Made by a program: the position numbers and the translations under genes
The notes under the pieces: generated by a model
Databases searched by the model: none
What the model was told of the DNA's origin: nothing
Seen by the model: the letters and a program-made list of their open reading frames with translations, nothing else
In this document: piece after piece, positions 52,574-62,700 of the stretch
Position numbering within the stretch: position 1 is the first letter of the stretch
Layout of the letters: the number at the start of each line of letters is the position of its first letter
Source: CBDFNC01 sp965249895
GTDB taxonomy: Bacteria; Pseudomonadota; Gammaproteobacteria; Enterobacterales; CBDFNC01
NCBI GenBank assembly: GCA_965249895.1
Contig: CBDFNC010000001.1
Coordinates: 1,364,001-1,428,000 of the forward strand
Length of the DNA stretch: 64,000 bases
Reading direction: 5' to 3'

Positions 52574-55003
52574 ATGGCTAAGCGAAAATTGCTTGCGCCC
52601 GGCATTTTTTTGGGCGCTTGTTTACTATCAACTTCTACTTTTGCTAACGGCTTTAAAGTTGAAGATATTCAAGTTGAAGGGTTGCAGCGAGTTACTTTAG
52701 GTGCCGCGCTATTAAATATCCCCATTCGCGTTGGTGATGAAGTTGATTCATTTGAGCTGTCTCAAGCAGTTAAAAAACTTTATGCCTCGGGCAACTTCGA
52801 AGATATCCAGGTATATAAAGATGAAGGTAAGCTGATCATCCGGGTGAAAGAAAGGCCCACCATCAGTAATATTGAATTAGCCGGCAATAAGGCTATTAAG
52901 GAAGAGCAGCTTAAGGAGTCCCTGGACGCTGCTGGCGTTAGGGTCGGTGACGCACTGGATCGTACGTCTTTGGCTTCTATCGAAAAAAGCCTGGAAGACT
53001 TTTACTATAGCGTGGGCAAATACAGTGCCCAGGTAAAAGCCATCGCCACACCTTTGCCGCGGAATCGTGTAGATTTAAAGTTTAACTTTGTTGAAGGCCG
53101 CTCTGCGGAAATTCAGCAGATCAATATTGTTGGTAATCAGGCGTTTGCCGAAAGAGATCTGTTAAGGCAAATTGAACTCACCGACTTTGCCCCGTGGTGG
53201 AATTTCTTTGCGGATAATAAATATCAGAAACAAAAGCTGTCTGGTGATCTGGAGATTCTTCGTAGCTACTACCTGGACAGAGGTTATATCCGCGTTGATA
53301 TCGAAGACACTCAGGTCTCCATGACACCGGACAGAAAGGGTATTTACATTACAGTAAATGTCGATGAGGGTGAGGTCTATAAAGTTAAAGATATTCAATT
53401 AACGGGTAATCTGTTAAATAAAGAAGACGATATCCGCGCCTTGATCCCTATGGCTACCGGCGACCTTTATTCAGGCGCTGATGTGACTTTTGCTGAAGAA
53501 GCCGTTAATAAATATCTTGGTCGATTTGGTTACGCTTACCCTAAAGTGACCACCTATCCGGAAATCAACGATGAAGATAATACAGTTTCGTTGACCATTG
53601 CCGTGGACCCGGGAAGCCGGGTGTATGTGCGCCGAATTAACTTCACCGGTAATGATTTAACCAAAGATGAAGTGCTTAGACGGGAAATGCGTCAGATGGA
53701 AGGTTCCTGGTTGTCCAGCTCTAAGGTTGAACTGTCCAAAGCCAGGTTAAATCGTCTGGGCTACTTTGAAACCGTAGACACCAATACCAGCCGTGTGCCG
53801 GGCCAGGAAGATCTGGTTGATTTGGACTTCACGGTGAAAGAGCAACCAGCAGGCTCCATCAATGCGGGTATCGGTTATGGCACCGAATCAGGCATCAGTT
53901 TACAGGCAGGCATACAGCAAAATAACTTCCTCGGTACCGGTGATACTGTAGGCATCAATGCGAACACCAATAAGTACTCGAAAAACCTAAGTTTCAGTTA
54001 TACCAATCCCTATTTCACTAAAGATGAAGTGAGTGCGGGCGGCCGAATTTTCTATACGGAGTTTGAAGCTGGTCAAGCCAACATTGTGGATTATAACAAT
54101 ACCACTTACGGCATAAGAGGAACCCTGGGTTTCCCCGTTAACGAATATAACCGGGTCAACTTTGGAACTGGTTTGCAACGTAACCAAATCTCACAGCTTA
54201 AATCTTATGCCCAGATCCAGCAGTTTTGGGAAATTTATAGGAGTAAGTTGGAAGATGATGGCTCTGTTTCTTTCGATACGCTGGACTTGACGGCGAGCTG
54301 GAGCAGACGCACTGTGGATAGGGGAATCTTCGCCACCTCGGGCTCAGATCAAACCTTGTGGACAAAAATCACGGTACCCGGCTCGGATCTACAGTATTTT
54401 AAAATCAATTACGATGTGAAAAAGTATTTCAGGTTAAGCGAGAATGGAGATTACGTCTTCCTGATGCGTGGAACCTTGGGCTATGGTAACGGTTACGGTA
54501 AGGTGGATGATAATGATCAAATCCTGCCTTTCTTTGAAAACTTCTACGTCGGTGGTTTTAGCACCGTTCGGGGCTTCAAGAGTAATACCATAGGTCCAAA
54601 GGCCATACATGTGGTTCATCAGGGGGGTAATAACGAAATTGTTGCCACCAATGACGCTGTGGGTGGTAATGCTAAATATACCATGAGTGCCGAATTTGTC
54701 GTGCCGACGCCTTTCCTGGATGAAGCCTATACCAAGCAGTTAAGAACCAGCTTCTTCGTGGATGCTGGTGAAGCCTGGGATACTGAATTTGATCCTGCTT
54801 ATGCCAATTCCAGCAACTGTATTCGCAACTGTGGATATCTGGGAGATTACTCCCAACCAGGGCAGATCCGGGTTTCTGCCGGAGTACAAGTTCAGTGGTT
54901 ATCCCCTATGGGCCCCTTGGTCTTCACCTTGGCTCAGCCTCTTAAGACATATGAAGGGGACACAACCGAGGTATTCTCCTTTAACATTGGTCAAACATTC
55001 TAA
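52574..55003 (+). CDS. bamA: Outer-membrane assembly factor BamA
   Basis: 809 residues: signal peptide (LLAPGIFLGACLLSTSTFA, cut near residue 24), five POTRA domains (about 25-425) and a C-terminal 16-strand Omp85 barrel (about 430-809). It has the VRGF-type lid-lock motif (STVRGFKSNTIGP, about 657-669) and the terminal aromatic residue (NIGQTF). Central component of the BAM complex. Its upstream gap from rseP holds the rseP remnant. Confidence 0.98.
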   Translation: MAKRKLLAPGIFLGACLLSTSTFANGFKVEDIQVEGLQRVTLGAALLNIPIRVGDEVDSFELSQAVKKLYASGNFEDIQVYKDEGKLIIRVKERPTISNIELAGNKAIKEEQLKESLDAAGVRVGDALDRTSLASIEKSLEDFYYSVGKYSAQVKAIATPLPRNRVDLKFNFVEGRSAEIQQINIVGNQAFAERDLLRQIELTDFAPWWNFFADNKYQKQKLSGDLEILRSYYLDRGYIRVDIEDTQVSMTPDRKGIYITVNVDEGEVYKVKDIQLTGNLLNKEDDIRALIPMATGDLYSGADVTFAEEAVNKYLGRFGYAYPKVTTYPEINDEDNTVSLTIAVDPGSRVYVRRINFTGNDLTKDEVLRREMRQMEGSWLSSSKVELSKARLNRLGYFETVDTNTSRVPGQEDLVDLDFTVKEQPAGSINAGIGYGTESGISLQAGIQQNNFLGTGDTVGINANTNKYSKNLSFSYTNPYFTKDEVSAGGRIFYTEFEAGQANIVDYNNTTYGIRGTLGFPVNEYNRVNFGTGLQRNQISQLKSYAQIQQFWEIYRSKLEDDGSVSFDTLDLTASWSRRTVDRGIFATSGSDQTLWTKITVPGSDLQYFKINYDVKKYFRLSENGDYVFLMRGTLGYGNGYGKVDDNDQILPFFENFYVGGFSTVRGFKSNTIGPKAIHVVHQGGNNEIVATNDAVGGNAKYTMSAEFVVPTPFLDEAYTKQLRTSFFVDAGEAWDTEFDPAYANSSNCIRNCGYLGDYSQPGQIRVSAGVQVQWLSPMGPLVFTLAQPLKTYEGDTTEVFSFNIGQTF

Positions 55004-55021
55004 AATTAAGGAACACTTGTT

Positions 55022-55552
55022 TTGAAAACTAAATTGTTAAAAAGTGCAATAAAAGCCGCTGGTATCACTATGGTGTTGATGGCCGGTACCTTTGCTACCG
55101 CAGCCGAAGCAGCGCAAAAAATTGCGGTAGTTTTTCCAGCGGAAGTGTTTCAGCAGTTGCCTCAACGTGATCAAATTATCAAAACGTTGAAAAAAGAGTT
55201 CCAGCCCAGGGTGAACGAACTGCAAAAGTTGGAAAAGAAAATTAAAGGTATTCAGGAAAAGCAGCAACGGGACGCAGCGTTATTGTCAGGTAAAGAAAAG
55301 ACAAAAATGGCTCGTGACATAGAAAGCTTTATGTCTGATTACCAGCTTAAGCGTAAGGCCTTTGAGGAAGATAACAGACGTCGTCAGGGAGAAGAGCAAA
55401 ACAAACTTCGCACTAAAGTGATGAAAGCCATCGACGCGGTTGCCAAGAAAGAAGGTTATGACTTAGTGGTTAATGGTGAGGGTGTGTTGTTTGCTAAACC
55501 TGACGTAGATATCTCCAGCAAAGTGGTTGATCAAGTAAGTAAAAGCAACTAA
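55022..55552 (+). CDS. skp: Periplasmic chaperone Skp (OmpH family)
   Basis: 176-residue periplasmic chaperone escorting outer-membrane proteins to BamA. Signal peptide ending TAAEA (about residue 31), then a coiled-coil tentacle region rich in Lys/Glu/Gln (about 65-135). TTG start at 55022, as judged by signal peptide length. Conserved bamA-skp-lpxD order. Confidence 0.95.
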   Translation: MKTKLLKSAIKAAGITMVLMAGTFATAAEAAQKIAVVFPAEVFQQLPQRDQIIKTLKKEFQPRVNELQKLEKKIKGIQEKQQRDAALLSGKEKTKMARDIESFMSDYQLKRKAFEEDNRRRQGEEQNKLRTKVMKAIDAVAKKEGYDLVVNGEGVLFAKPDVDISSKVVDQVSKSN

Positions 55553-55554
55553 GT

Positions 55555-56595
55555 ATGACTGAAAAAGTGTTTACACTATTCCAGCTTGCAGACAAGCTGG
55601 GAGCCAAGTTACAGGGTGATGGGGATGTGTTGATCCAACGCATTACCTCTATGAATAAGGCGGGGGTGGGCGACATTACTTTTCTCTCCGATGAAAAGTA
55701 CGTTCAGCACTTGGCAGGCTCCAAAGCCAGCGCAGTGATTATTGCCCAGGCTCATATAGGAGATTATCAAGGCAACGCCCTGATAATGGCTAACCCCTAT
55801 TTGGGTTTTGCCCTAGCTGCCCAGGCGTTGGATACGACACCGGCACCTACTACAAACGTTGCACCAAGCGCCGTGATAGATGGATCTGCCAAATTGGGTG
55901 AAAATGTATCTATTGGCGCAACCGCGGTTGTCGAAGCGGGTGCTGTGCTGGGTGATAATGTCGAAATTGGAGCTGGCTGCTTTATTGGCCGCGGTGCCCA
56001 CATAGGTGCGAATTGCCGGATCTGGCCTAATGTGACTATCTATCATGATGTCAAAATGGGTACCGATTGTATTATTCACAGTGGTGCCGTGATTGGCTCC
56101 GATGGTTTTGGTAACGCGCCTCATCAGGGGCGTTGGATAAAAATACCCCAGCTGGGTAGCGTGGTTATTGGTAATTGGGTTGAAATAGGCAGCAACACCT
56201 GTGTTGATCGCGGCACCTTAGGTGATACTAAAATCGCGGACGGGGTTAAAATCGATAACCTGTGTCAAATCGCCCACAATGTTGAAATTGGTGAAAACAC
56301 AGTAATGGCTGGTGCGGCAACCACAGCGGGCAGCTTAAAGGTTGGCAAGCAATGTATGATTGGTGGCGCTAGCGTACTTAACGGACATATGAGCATTTGT
56401 GATAACGTCACTATTACAGGTATGGCCATGGTGATGCGGCCCATCGATAAACCTGGTATGTACTCGTCAGGCATTCCAGTGCAGAGCAACAAAGAGTGGC
56501 GTAAAATGGTGGTGCGCACCCAGAATATTGACAAAATGCATAAGCGCATTAGCCAGCTTGAAAAACAACTTAAAGAATTAAAAGATGCTGAGTAA
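55555..56595 (+). CDS. lpxD: UDP-3-O-(3-hydroxyacyl)glucosamine N-acyltransferase
   Basis: 346 residues. N-terminal uridine-binding domain (about 1-100) followed by left-handed beta-helix hexapeptide repeats (about 105-315, for example GENVSIGATAVVEAG) and a C-terminal helix. The catalytic His is in LCQIAHNVEIG (about 238-248). Third acyl-transfer step of lipid A. Starts 2 bp after skp. Confidence 0.97.
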   Translation: MTEKVFTLFQLADKLGAKLQGDGDVLIQRITSMNKAGVGDITFLSDEKYVQHLAGSKASAVIIAQAHIGDYQGNALIMANPYLGFALAAQALDTTPAPTTNVAPSAVIDGSAKLGENVSIGATAVVEAGAVLGDNVEIGAGCFIGRGAHIGANCRIWPNVTIYHDVKMGTDCIIHSGAVIGSDGFGNAPHQGRWIKIPQLGSVVIGNWVEIGSNTCVDRGTLGDTKIADGVKIDNLCQIAHNVEIGENTVMAGAATTAGSLKVGKQCMIGGASVLNGHMSICDNVTITGMAMVMRPIDKPGMYSSGIPVQSNKEWRKMVVRTQNIDKMHKRISQLEKQLKELKDAE

Positions 56596-56606
56596 GGAAC
56601 TAGAGA

Positions 56607-57059
56607 TTGAGTAATGAATTAAACCAGCTGCAGATTAAAGAAATTATGGATCTGCTACCCCACAGGTATCCACTTTTGCTTGTTGATCGCGTTTTGGATT
56701 ATGTTCCTGGTGAAACCTTACACGCAATTAAAAATGTTACCTTTAATGAGCCGCAGTTTACTGGCCACTTCCCTGGCACTCCAGTGTTTCCTGGAGTCTT
56801 GATCCTGGAAGCCATGGCGCAGGCAACCGGTATTTTGGCCTTTGCCACTCACGGCAAGCCAAAAGAAAACGAATTGTATTTCCTGGCGTCCATCGATAAC
56901 GCCAAATTTAGAAAACCCGTTGTACCTGGCGATCAGCTTCATCTGGAAGTTGATTATCTCAAGGAAAGAAGAGGTATGGGTAAATTCAGCTGTGTTGCCA
57001 AAGTGGATGGTGAAGTAGTTTGCAGCGCAGATATTATGTGTGCCAGACGAGAAATTTAA
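56607..57059 (+). CDS. fabZ: 3-hydroxyacyl-ACP dehydratase FabZ
   Basis: 150-residue hotdog-fold dehydratase in fatty acid synthesis. LLPHRYPLLLVDRV (about 16-29), GHFPGTPVFPGVLILEAMAQ region with catalytic His/Glu (about 50-69). TTG start at 56607. The lpxD-fabZ-lpxA arrangement balances phospholipid and lipid A acyl supply. Confidence 0.97.
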   Translation: MSNELNQLQIKEIMDLLPHRYPLLLVDRVLDYVPGETLHAIKNVTFNEPQFTGHFPGTPVFPGVLILEAMAQATGILAFATHGKPKENELYFLASIDNAKFRKPVVPGDQLHLEVDYLKERRGMGKFSCVAKVDGEVVCSADIMCARREI

Positions 57060-57848
57060 ATGATAGATAAAACCGCCACCATTCATCCAACAGCTATCGT
57101 CGATGAGTCAGCAGTAATAGGGGCCGGTGTAGAAATAGGCCCCTATTCAATTGTTGGAGCCGATGTAGAAATTGGTGAAAACTCCTGGGTCGGTCCCCAT
57201 GTGGTGATCAAAGGACCGAGCAAAATTGGTAAAGGAAATAAAATATACCAGTTTGCTTCTGTAGGAGAGGATTGCCAGGACCTGAAATATGCGGGTGAGC
57301 CTACTCGTCTGGAAATTGGCGACAACAACGAGATACGTGAAAGCTGTACCATCCACAGAGGCACAGTACAGGATGAAGAGATCACCCGTATTGGTAGTAA
57401 TAACCTGCTAATGGTGAATGTACACGTAGCCCATGACTGTGTTATTGGCGATCACTGTATTCTGGCGAATAACGTCTCCCTGGGCGGTCACGTCACCTTT
57501 GGCTCTTTCGTTATATTCGGCGGCCAGTCGGCCATACACCAATTTGGCCGTGTGGGTGACCACGCCATGATCGGCGGCTGCTCTGCGGTGAACCGGGATG
57601 TTCCTCCCTACTTCATGGCTACGGGTAATTATGCCGAGGCCCATGGCATTAACTCTGTTGGTCTGAAACGCCGCGGCTTTACATCAAGTCAGATAATGGC
57701 TATAAAACGCGCATTTAAGGTGATTTGCCGTAGCGGCAATACCATAGAAGAGGCCAGATCCCTGCTGGAAGATATGGTTGCCGATCACCCTGAAGTTCAG
57801 CCTATGTTGGACTTTATCTCGGCAGATAGCCGGGGCATCGTCAGATAG
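57060..57848 (+). CDS. lpxA: UDP-N-acetylglucosamine O-acyltransferase
   Basis: 262-residue first enzyme of lipid A synthesis; hexapeptide beta-helix (about 8-185) and helical C-terminal domain. Catalytic His in NVHVAHDCVIG (about 120-130). ATG directly abuts the fabZ stop. Confidence 0.98.
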   Translation: MIDKTATIHPTAIVDESAVIGAGVEIGPYSIVGADVEIGENSWVGPHVVIKGPSKIGKGNKIYQFASVGEDCQDLKYAGEPTRLEIGDNNEIRESCTIHRGTVQDEEITRIGSNNLLMVNVHVAHDCVIGDHCILANNVSLGGHVTFGSFVIFGGQSAIHQFGRVGDHAMIGGCSAVNRDVPPYFMATGNYAEAHGINSVGLKRRGFTSSQIMAIKRAFKVICRSGNTIEEARSLLEDMVADHPEVQPMLDFISADSRGIVR

Positions 57849-57850
57849 CT

Positions 57851-58996
57851 ATGAGCCAACCCCTTCGTATTGGCATAGTCGCCGGAGAAGTTTCCGGCGA
57901 TATCCTTGCCGCCGGATTAATCTGTGAATTTAAGTCTCGTTACCCTGATGCTATATTTGAAGGTATTGCGGGTCCCCTTATGCTGGAAGCGGGTTGCAAG
58001 CAGTTGTTTAACATGGAAGAACTGTCCGTAATGGGGATAGTTGAAGTGTTAGGAAAGTTGCGCAGAATTCTGACAATACGCAGGGAAATTACTCGGCACT
58101 TTTTAGAGGATCCGCCTGATATTTTTATCGGTGTCGATGCTCCGGATTTTAACCTGGATCTCGAACTCAAACTAAAGCAGCGAGGCGGTATAAAAACTAT
58201 CCATTACGTCAGCCCTTCTGTTTGGGCCTGGAAACAGTGGCGTATTCATAAAATAGCCAAAGCAACAGACTTAGTGCTTGCCTTTTTACCGTTTGAAAAG
58301 GCGTTTTATGATAGGTTTAATGTGCCTTGCCGCTTTGTCGGACATACCCTGGCTGAAAAATTGCCTATGGTGGCGGAAAAGGAAAAAAACCGCACTGCAT
58401 TGGCATTAACGCTGCAAGGGACTTACCTCGCGATCCTGCCTGGCAGCCGCTCGGCTGAAATTGAATTGTTAGCGCCTATATTTTTACAAGCGGCAAAGCA
58501 GCTGAAAGACAAGTATCCGGAGCTGGAATTTGTCGTGCCCATGGTGAACCAGAAGCGCAGAGCCCAGTTCGAAGAGCTTTATCAGCAAGTGGCCCCGGAA
58601 CTGAAGATAACCATAGTTGACGGCAAAGCCAATCAGGTATTACAGGCTGCCGATTATACGTTACTGGCTTCCGGCACCGCATCACTGGAAACCATGTTGG
58701 CGAAGACCCCTATGGTAGTGGCGTACCGGGTGAAGTTGATCACCTATTGGATTGCCAAGGCATTGGTAAAAAGTAAATATGCTTCGCTGCCGAACCTGCT
58801 GGCTGACAGTCCTTTAGTGCCTGAATTACTCCAATATGACTGTACCAGTGACAATATCGTGCGCGAGCTAAGCCAGCTAATCGAGTCGGATAATCAGTTG
58901 CTGATTAAAAAATTCAATGAGTTACATAAACTTATCAGTTGTAATGCCGATCAACTTGCCGTTGACGCAGTGATTGACGTGCTTAAAAATAGCTAA
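57851..58996 (+). CDS. lpxB: Lipid A disaccharide synthase
   Basis: 381-residue GT19 glycosyltransferase. GEVSGDILAAGLI (about 12-24), YVSPSVWAWKQWR (about 120-132), LPGSRSAEIELL (about 197-208) and ASGTASLETML (about 276-286) are all intact. Ends LISCNADQLAVDAVIDVLKNS. In most relatives lpxB overlaps rnhB; here a 176-bp gap with two degenerate copies of the lpxB end intervenes. Confidence 0.97.
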   Translation: MSQPLRIGIVAGEVSGDILAAGLICEFKSRYPDAIFEGIAGPLMLEAGCKQLFNMEELSVMGIVEVLGKLRRILTIRREITRHFLEDPPDIFIGVDAPDFNLDLELKLKQRGGIKTIHYVSPSVWAWKQWRIHKIAKATDLVLAFLPFEKAFYDRFNVPCRFVGHTLAEKLPMVAEKEKNRTALALTLQGTYLAILPGSRSAEIELLAPIFLQAAKQLKDKYPELEFVVPMVNQKRRAQFEELYQQVAPELKITIVDGKANQVLQAADYTLLASGTASLETMLAKTPMVVAYRVKLITYWIAKALVKSKYASLPNLLADSPLVPELLQYDCTSDNIVRELSQLIESDNQLLIKKFNELHKLISCNADQLAVDAVIDVLKNS

Positions 58997-59013
58997 CATG
59001 CTTTTTCCGTATG

Positions 59014-59055
59014 AGTAATGCCTAACAATTATCCGCCGACGCGGCTATCGACGTA
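59014..59055 (+). pseudogene. Degenerate copy A of the lpxB 3' end
   Basis: 59014-59055 reads SNA-stop-QLSADAAIDV against SCNADQLAVDAVIDV of genuine lpxB. An internal stop is present, so it is dead sequence. The match is short but follows directly on lpxB and is accompanied by copy B. Confidence 0.65.
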
Positions 59056-59092
59056 CATAATCAGGGATAAACCCATTATCCTGAACGAATAA

Positions 59093-59168
59093 TTTAATGA
59101 CCTGCATTAACTATTGGATTAGCTGCGATGCTGATCAACAAGTCGCTGATGTAGTGTTAGAGGTGGTA
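59093..59168 (+). pseudogene. Degenerate copy B of the lpxB 3' end
   Basis: 59093-59107 reads FNDLH and, after a frameshift, 59118-59168 reads ISCDADQQVADVVLEVV; genuine lpxB reads FNELH...ISCNADQLAVDAVIDVL. Over ISC(N/D)ADQ four of the five codon differences are synonymous (ATC/ATT, AGT/AGC, TGT/TGC, GCC/GCT). It runs up to rnhB and supplies its AGAGGTGG ribosome-binding sequence, as the true lpxB end would in an lpxB-rnhB overlap. Confidence 0.85.
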
Positions 59169-59172
59169 ACGT

Positions 59173-59769
59173 ATGGATGATGTAGTTTATCCAAAAGGCA
59201 AACAGGTGGCAGGGGTGGATGAAGTTGGTCGTGGCCCTTTAGTTGGCGACGTCGTGACAGCTGCGGTTATTTTGGACCCCAATAATCCAATTGCCGGGCT
59301 GACTGATTCGAAGAAGCTGTCGGAGAAAAAGCGTGAGTTCTTGTTTGAAGAGATCCGGCAAAAAGCCCTGGCTTTTGCTATAGGCCGCGCAACCCCCGCA
59401 GAAATTGATCAGTTAAATATTTTGCATGCGACTATGTTGGCCATGCAGCGAGCGGTGACCGCGTTGAGTGTTAGACCAGAACATGTGTTTATCGATGGCA
59501 ACCGCTGTCCTGAGTTAGCTATGTCAAGCGAAGCTGTGGTTAAAGGGGACGCCAGAGTGGCGGAAATCAGTGCCGCATCGATATTGGCCAAGGTTACCCG
59601 TGATCGTGAAATGATTGAGCTGGATAAGGTATACCCAGGTTATGGATTCGCCCAACATAAGGGTTATCCTACCAAACAACACCTGCGGAGCCTGGCTCAG
59701 TTGGGAGTAACTCCCCATCATAGAAAGAGTTTTAAACCTGTTCAAAAAAACCTTGGATTAGCCGACTAA
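59173..59769 (+). CDS. rnhB: Ribonuclease HII
   Basis: 198-residue RNase HII cleaving RNA in RNA-DNA hybrids. Catalytic DEVGRGPLVGDV (Asp/Glu about 16-17), FIDGN (Asp about 108) and ASILAKVTRDREM (about 137-149). Start ATG 59173 with AGAGGTGG upstream, which lies in the lpxB remnant. dnaE begins 2 bp after its stop. Confidence 0.97.
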   Translation: MDDVVYPKGKQVAGVDEVGRGPLVGDVVTAAVILDPNNPIAGLTDSKKLSEKKREFLFEEIRQKALAFAIGRATPAEIDQLNILHATMLAMQRAVTALSVRPEHVFIDGNRCPELAMSSEAVVKGDARVAEISAASILAKVTRDREMIELDKVYPGYGFAQHKGYPTKQHLRSLAQLGVTPHHRKSFKPVQKNLGLAD

Positions 59770-59770
59770 T

Positions 59771-62700
59771 ATGCCTGCCCCTAAATTTGTTCATTTACAC
59801 GTCCACAGTGATTATTCCATGGTCGATGGCCTACCGAAAATTAAACCCATAGTAGCCCGAGCTAAAGAGTTGGGAATGCCGGCACTGGCGGTTACCGAGC
59901 AAACCAATATGTGTGGCTTGGTGAAGTTTTATGGCGCAGCTCATGGTGCTGGGATCAAACCTCTGATCGGAGCGGATTTTTGGGTTCAAAGTGATGAGTT
60001 TGCTGACGAGCAGTTCCGGATCACTGCCTTAGCGATGGACAATACAGGTTACAAAAATGTCACCATGTTAATTTCCGAAGCATATCTCCGGGGACACGTG
60101 GGAGGTAGGGCTATTCTGGACAAGAGCTGGCTGGCTAAATACGGGGAGGGGGTGTTGCTACTTTCCGGTGGTCGCCAGGGAGATGTGGGTAAAGCACTGT
60201 TAAAAGGGAATAGAGACCTGACTCTGCAGTGTCTGGCGTTTTATCAACAGCACTTCCCTAACCGTTTTTATCTTGAGCTGGTCCGTACCGGTCGACCCGA
60301 TGAGGACGCTTATCTGCATATGGCGGTGGAACTATCGGCTCAATCGGGAGTGCCTGTGGTGGCCACCAACGACGTGGTGCTGCTTGATCCGGAAAACTTC
60401 GACGCGCATGAAATTCGGGTTGCCATATATGATGGCTACACCCTGGCGGATAAACGCAGACCAAAAAAATACAGCCCGGAGCAATACCTTAAATCTGAAC
60501 AGCAGATGTGTGAGCTGTTTGCGGATATCCCGGAAGCGTTGGCCAACAGTGTGGAAATTGCCAAACGCTGTAATGTTACAGTTCGCCTGGGTGAATATTT
60601 CCTGCCGGACTTCCCTACCGAAGGGATGGCAATGGAGGATTACTTTTGTAAGGTATCTAAAATTGGCCTGGAAAAGCGGCTGGACTTCCTGTTTGGTAAA
60701 GACAGCCCTGATTTTGCACAAAAGCGGATCCCCTATGATGACCGCCTGCAGATAGAGCTGGACGTGATCAACCAGATGGGTTTCCCCGGGTATTTCCTTA
60801 TCGTAATGGAATTTATCCAGTGGAGTAAGGATAACGACATTCCGGTGGGTCCGGGACGTGGCTCCGGCGCCGGCTCATTGGTGGCTTATGCGTTAGATAT
60901 TACCGATTTGGATCCACTGAAATTCGATCTTCTATTTGAGCGATTTCTTAACCCTGAACGTGTATCCATGCCCGATTTTGATATCGACTTCTGTATGGAC
61001 AGGCGAGACGAGGTAATTGATCACGTTGCCGAACTTTACGGTCGTGATGCGGTATCTCAGATCATTACTTTTGGCACCATGGCGGCAAAAGCTGTGATCC
61101 GGGATGTGGGTAGGGTATTGGGCCACCCTTATGGTTTTGTCGACCGGCTCTCTAAACTGGTGCCACCAGATCCGGGGATGACACTGGCTAAGGCGTTTGA
61201 AGCCGAGCCTAAATTGCCGGAAATCTATGCCGCAGATGAGGAAGTCAAAGAGCTGATCGATATGTGTCGTATCCTGGAAGGGGTCACACGTAACGCCGGT
61301 AAGCACGCGGGTGGCGTGGTTATATCACCCACCACGATCACCGATTTTGCCCCCCTTTATTGTGATGACGAGGGTAAGTTCCCCGTTACTCAGTTCGATA
61401 AGAACGACGTGGAAACGGCGGGACTGGTTAAATTTGACTTCCTGGGTCTGCGAACGCTTACCATCATCCAGTGGGCCCTGGATATGGCCAATGCGCACAA
61501 GGTGGAGCGAGGTGAAGACCCGGTAGATATTGCCCGCATACCCGTGGATGATCCCGCCTGCTTCAGGTTATTACAGAACTCGGAAACCACGGCTGTGTTC
61601 CAGCTGGAATCCCGCGGGATGAAGGACCTGATCAAACGACTGAAACCGGACAGCTTCGAGGACATGATTGCCCTGGTGGCCCTGTTTCGCCCCGGGCCGC
61701 TACAGTCGGGCATGGTTGATAACTTTATCGAGCGTAAGCATGGCCGGGAAAAAGTATCTTACCCGGATGAAACTTGGCAACACGATTCCCTGCAGCCAAT
61801 CCTTGAGCCCACCTACGGTATTATCCTGTATCAGGAGCAGGTGATGCAGATTGCCCAGGTTCTGGCGGGTTATACCCTGGGCGGGGCAGATATGTTGCGC
61901 CGGGCTATGGGTAAAAAGAAACCGGAAGAGATGGCCAAACAAAGGGCCGGTTTTGAAGACGGGGCGGTTAAAAACGGCGTAGATGGCGAGCTTGCCATGA
62001 AAATCTTCGACCTGGTGGAAAAATTTGCCGGTTATGGGTTTAACAAGTCTCACTCCGCAGCATATGCCTTGGTTTCTTACCAAACCCTGTGGATGAAAAC
62101 CCATTACCCTTCGTACTTTATGGCGGCTGTGATGTCGGCGGATATGGATAATACCGACAAAATAGTGACCCTAGTGGATGAATGCGAGCGTATGGGTCAG
62201 CCTTTATCACCACCGGACGTGAATACAGGTTTGTACAAATTCAACGTGGATAAAGATCTGAACATTATTTATGGCATCGGCGCCGTAAAAGGGGTGGGAG
62301 AGGCTCCTATCGAAGCGATAATTGAGGCCAGAAATAAAGCTGGGCGGTTTGATAATCTGTTTGATTTTTGTAATCGGGTGGATTTAAAGCGCTGTAACCG
62401 CCGAGTGCTGGAAAAGTTAATTCTGTCCGGCGCCATGGACAAGTTGGGCCCTCATCGGGCTTCACTGATGGCTACTCTGCCTGAAGCTATGCAAGCCGCG
62501 GCTCAGCACGCCAAAGCGGAAGTTCAGGGGCAGTCCGATTTGTTTGGTGTATTAACCACAGAGCTGGAAGAAGTAGAAAAAGCCTTCGCCGATGTGCCTA
62601 AATGGATGGATAAAATATGGCTGGAGGGAGAGAAAGAAACCCTGGGTTTATACCTGACCGGGCACCCCATCAATCAATACCTGGGTGAACTCAAGCACTT

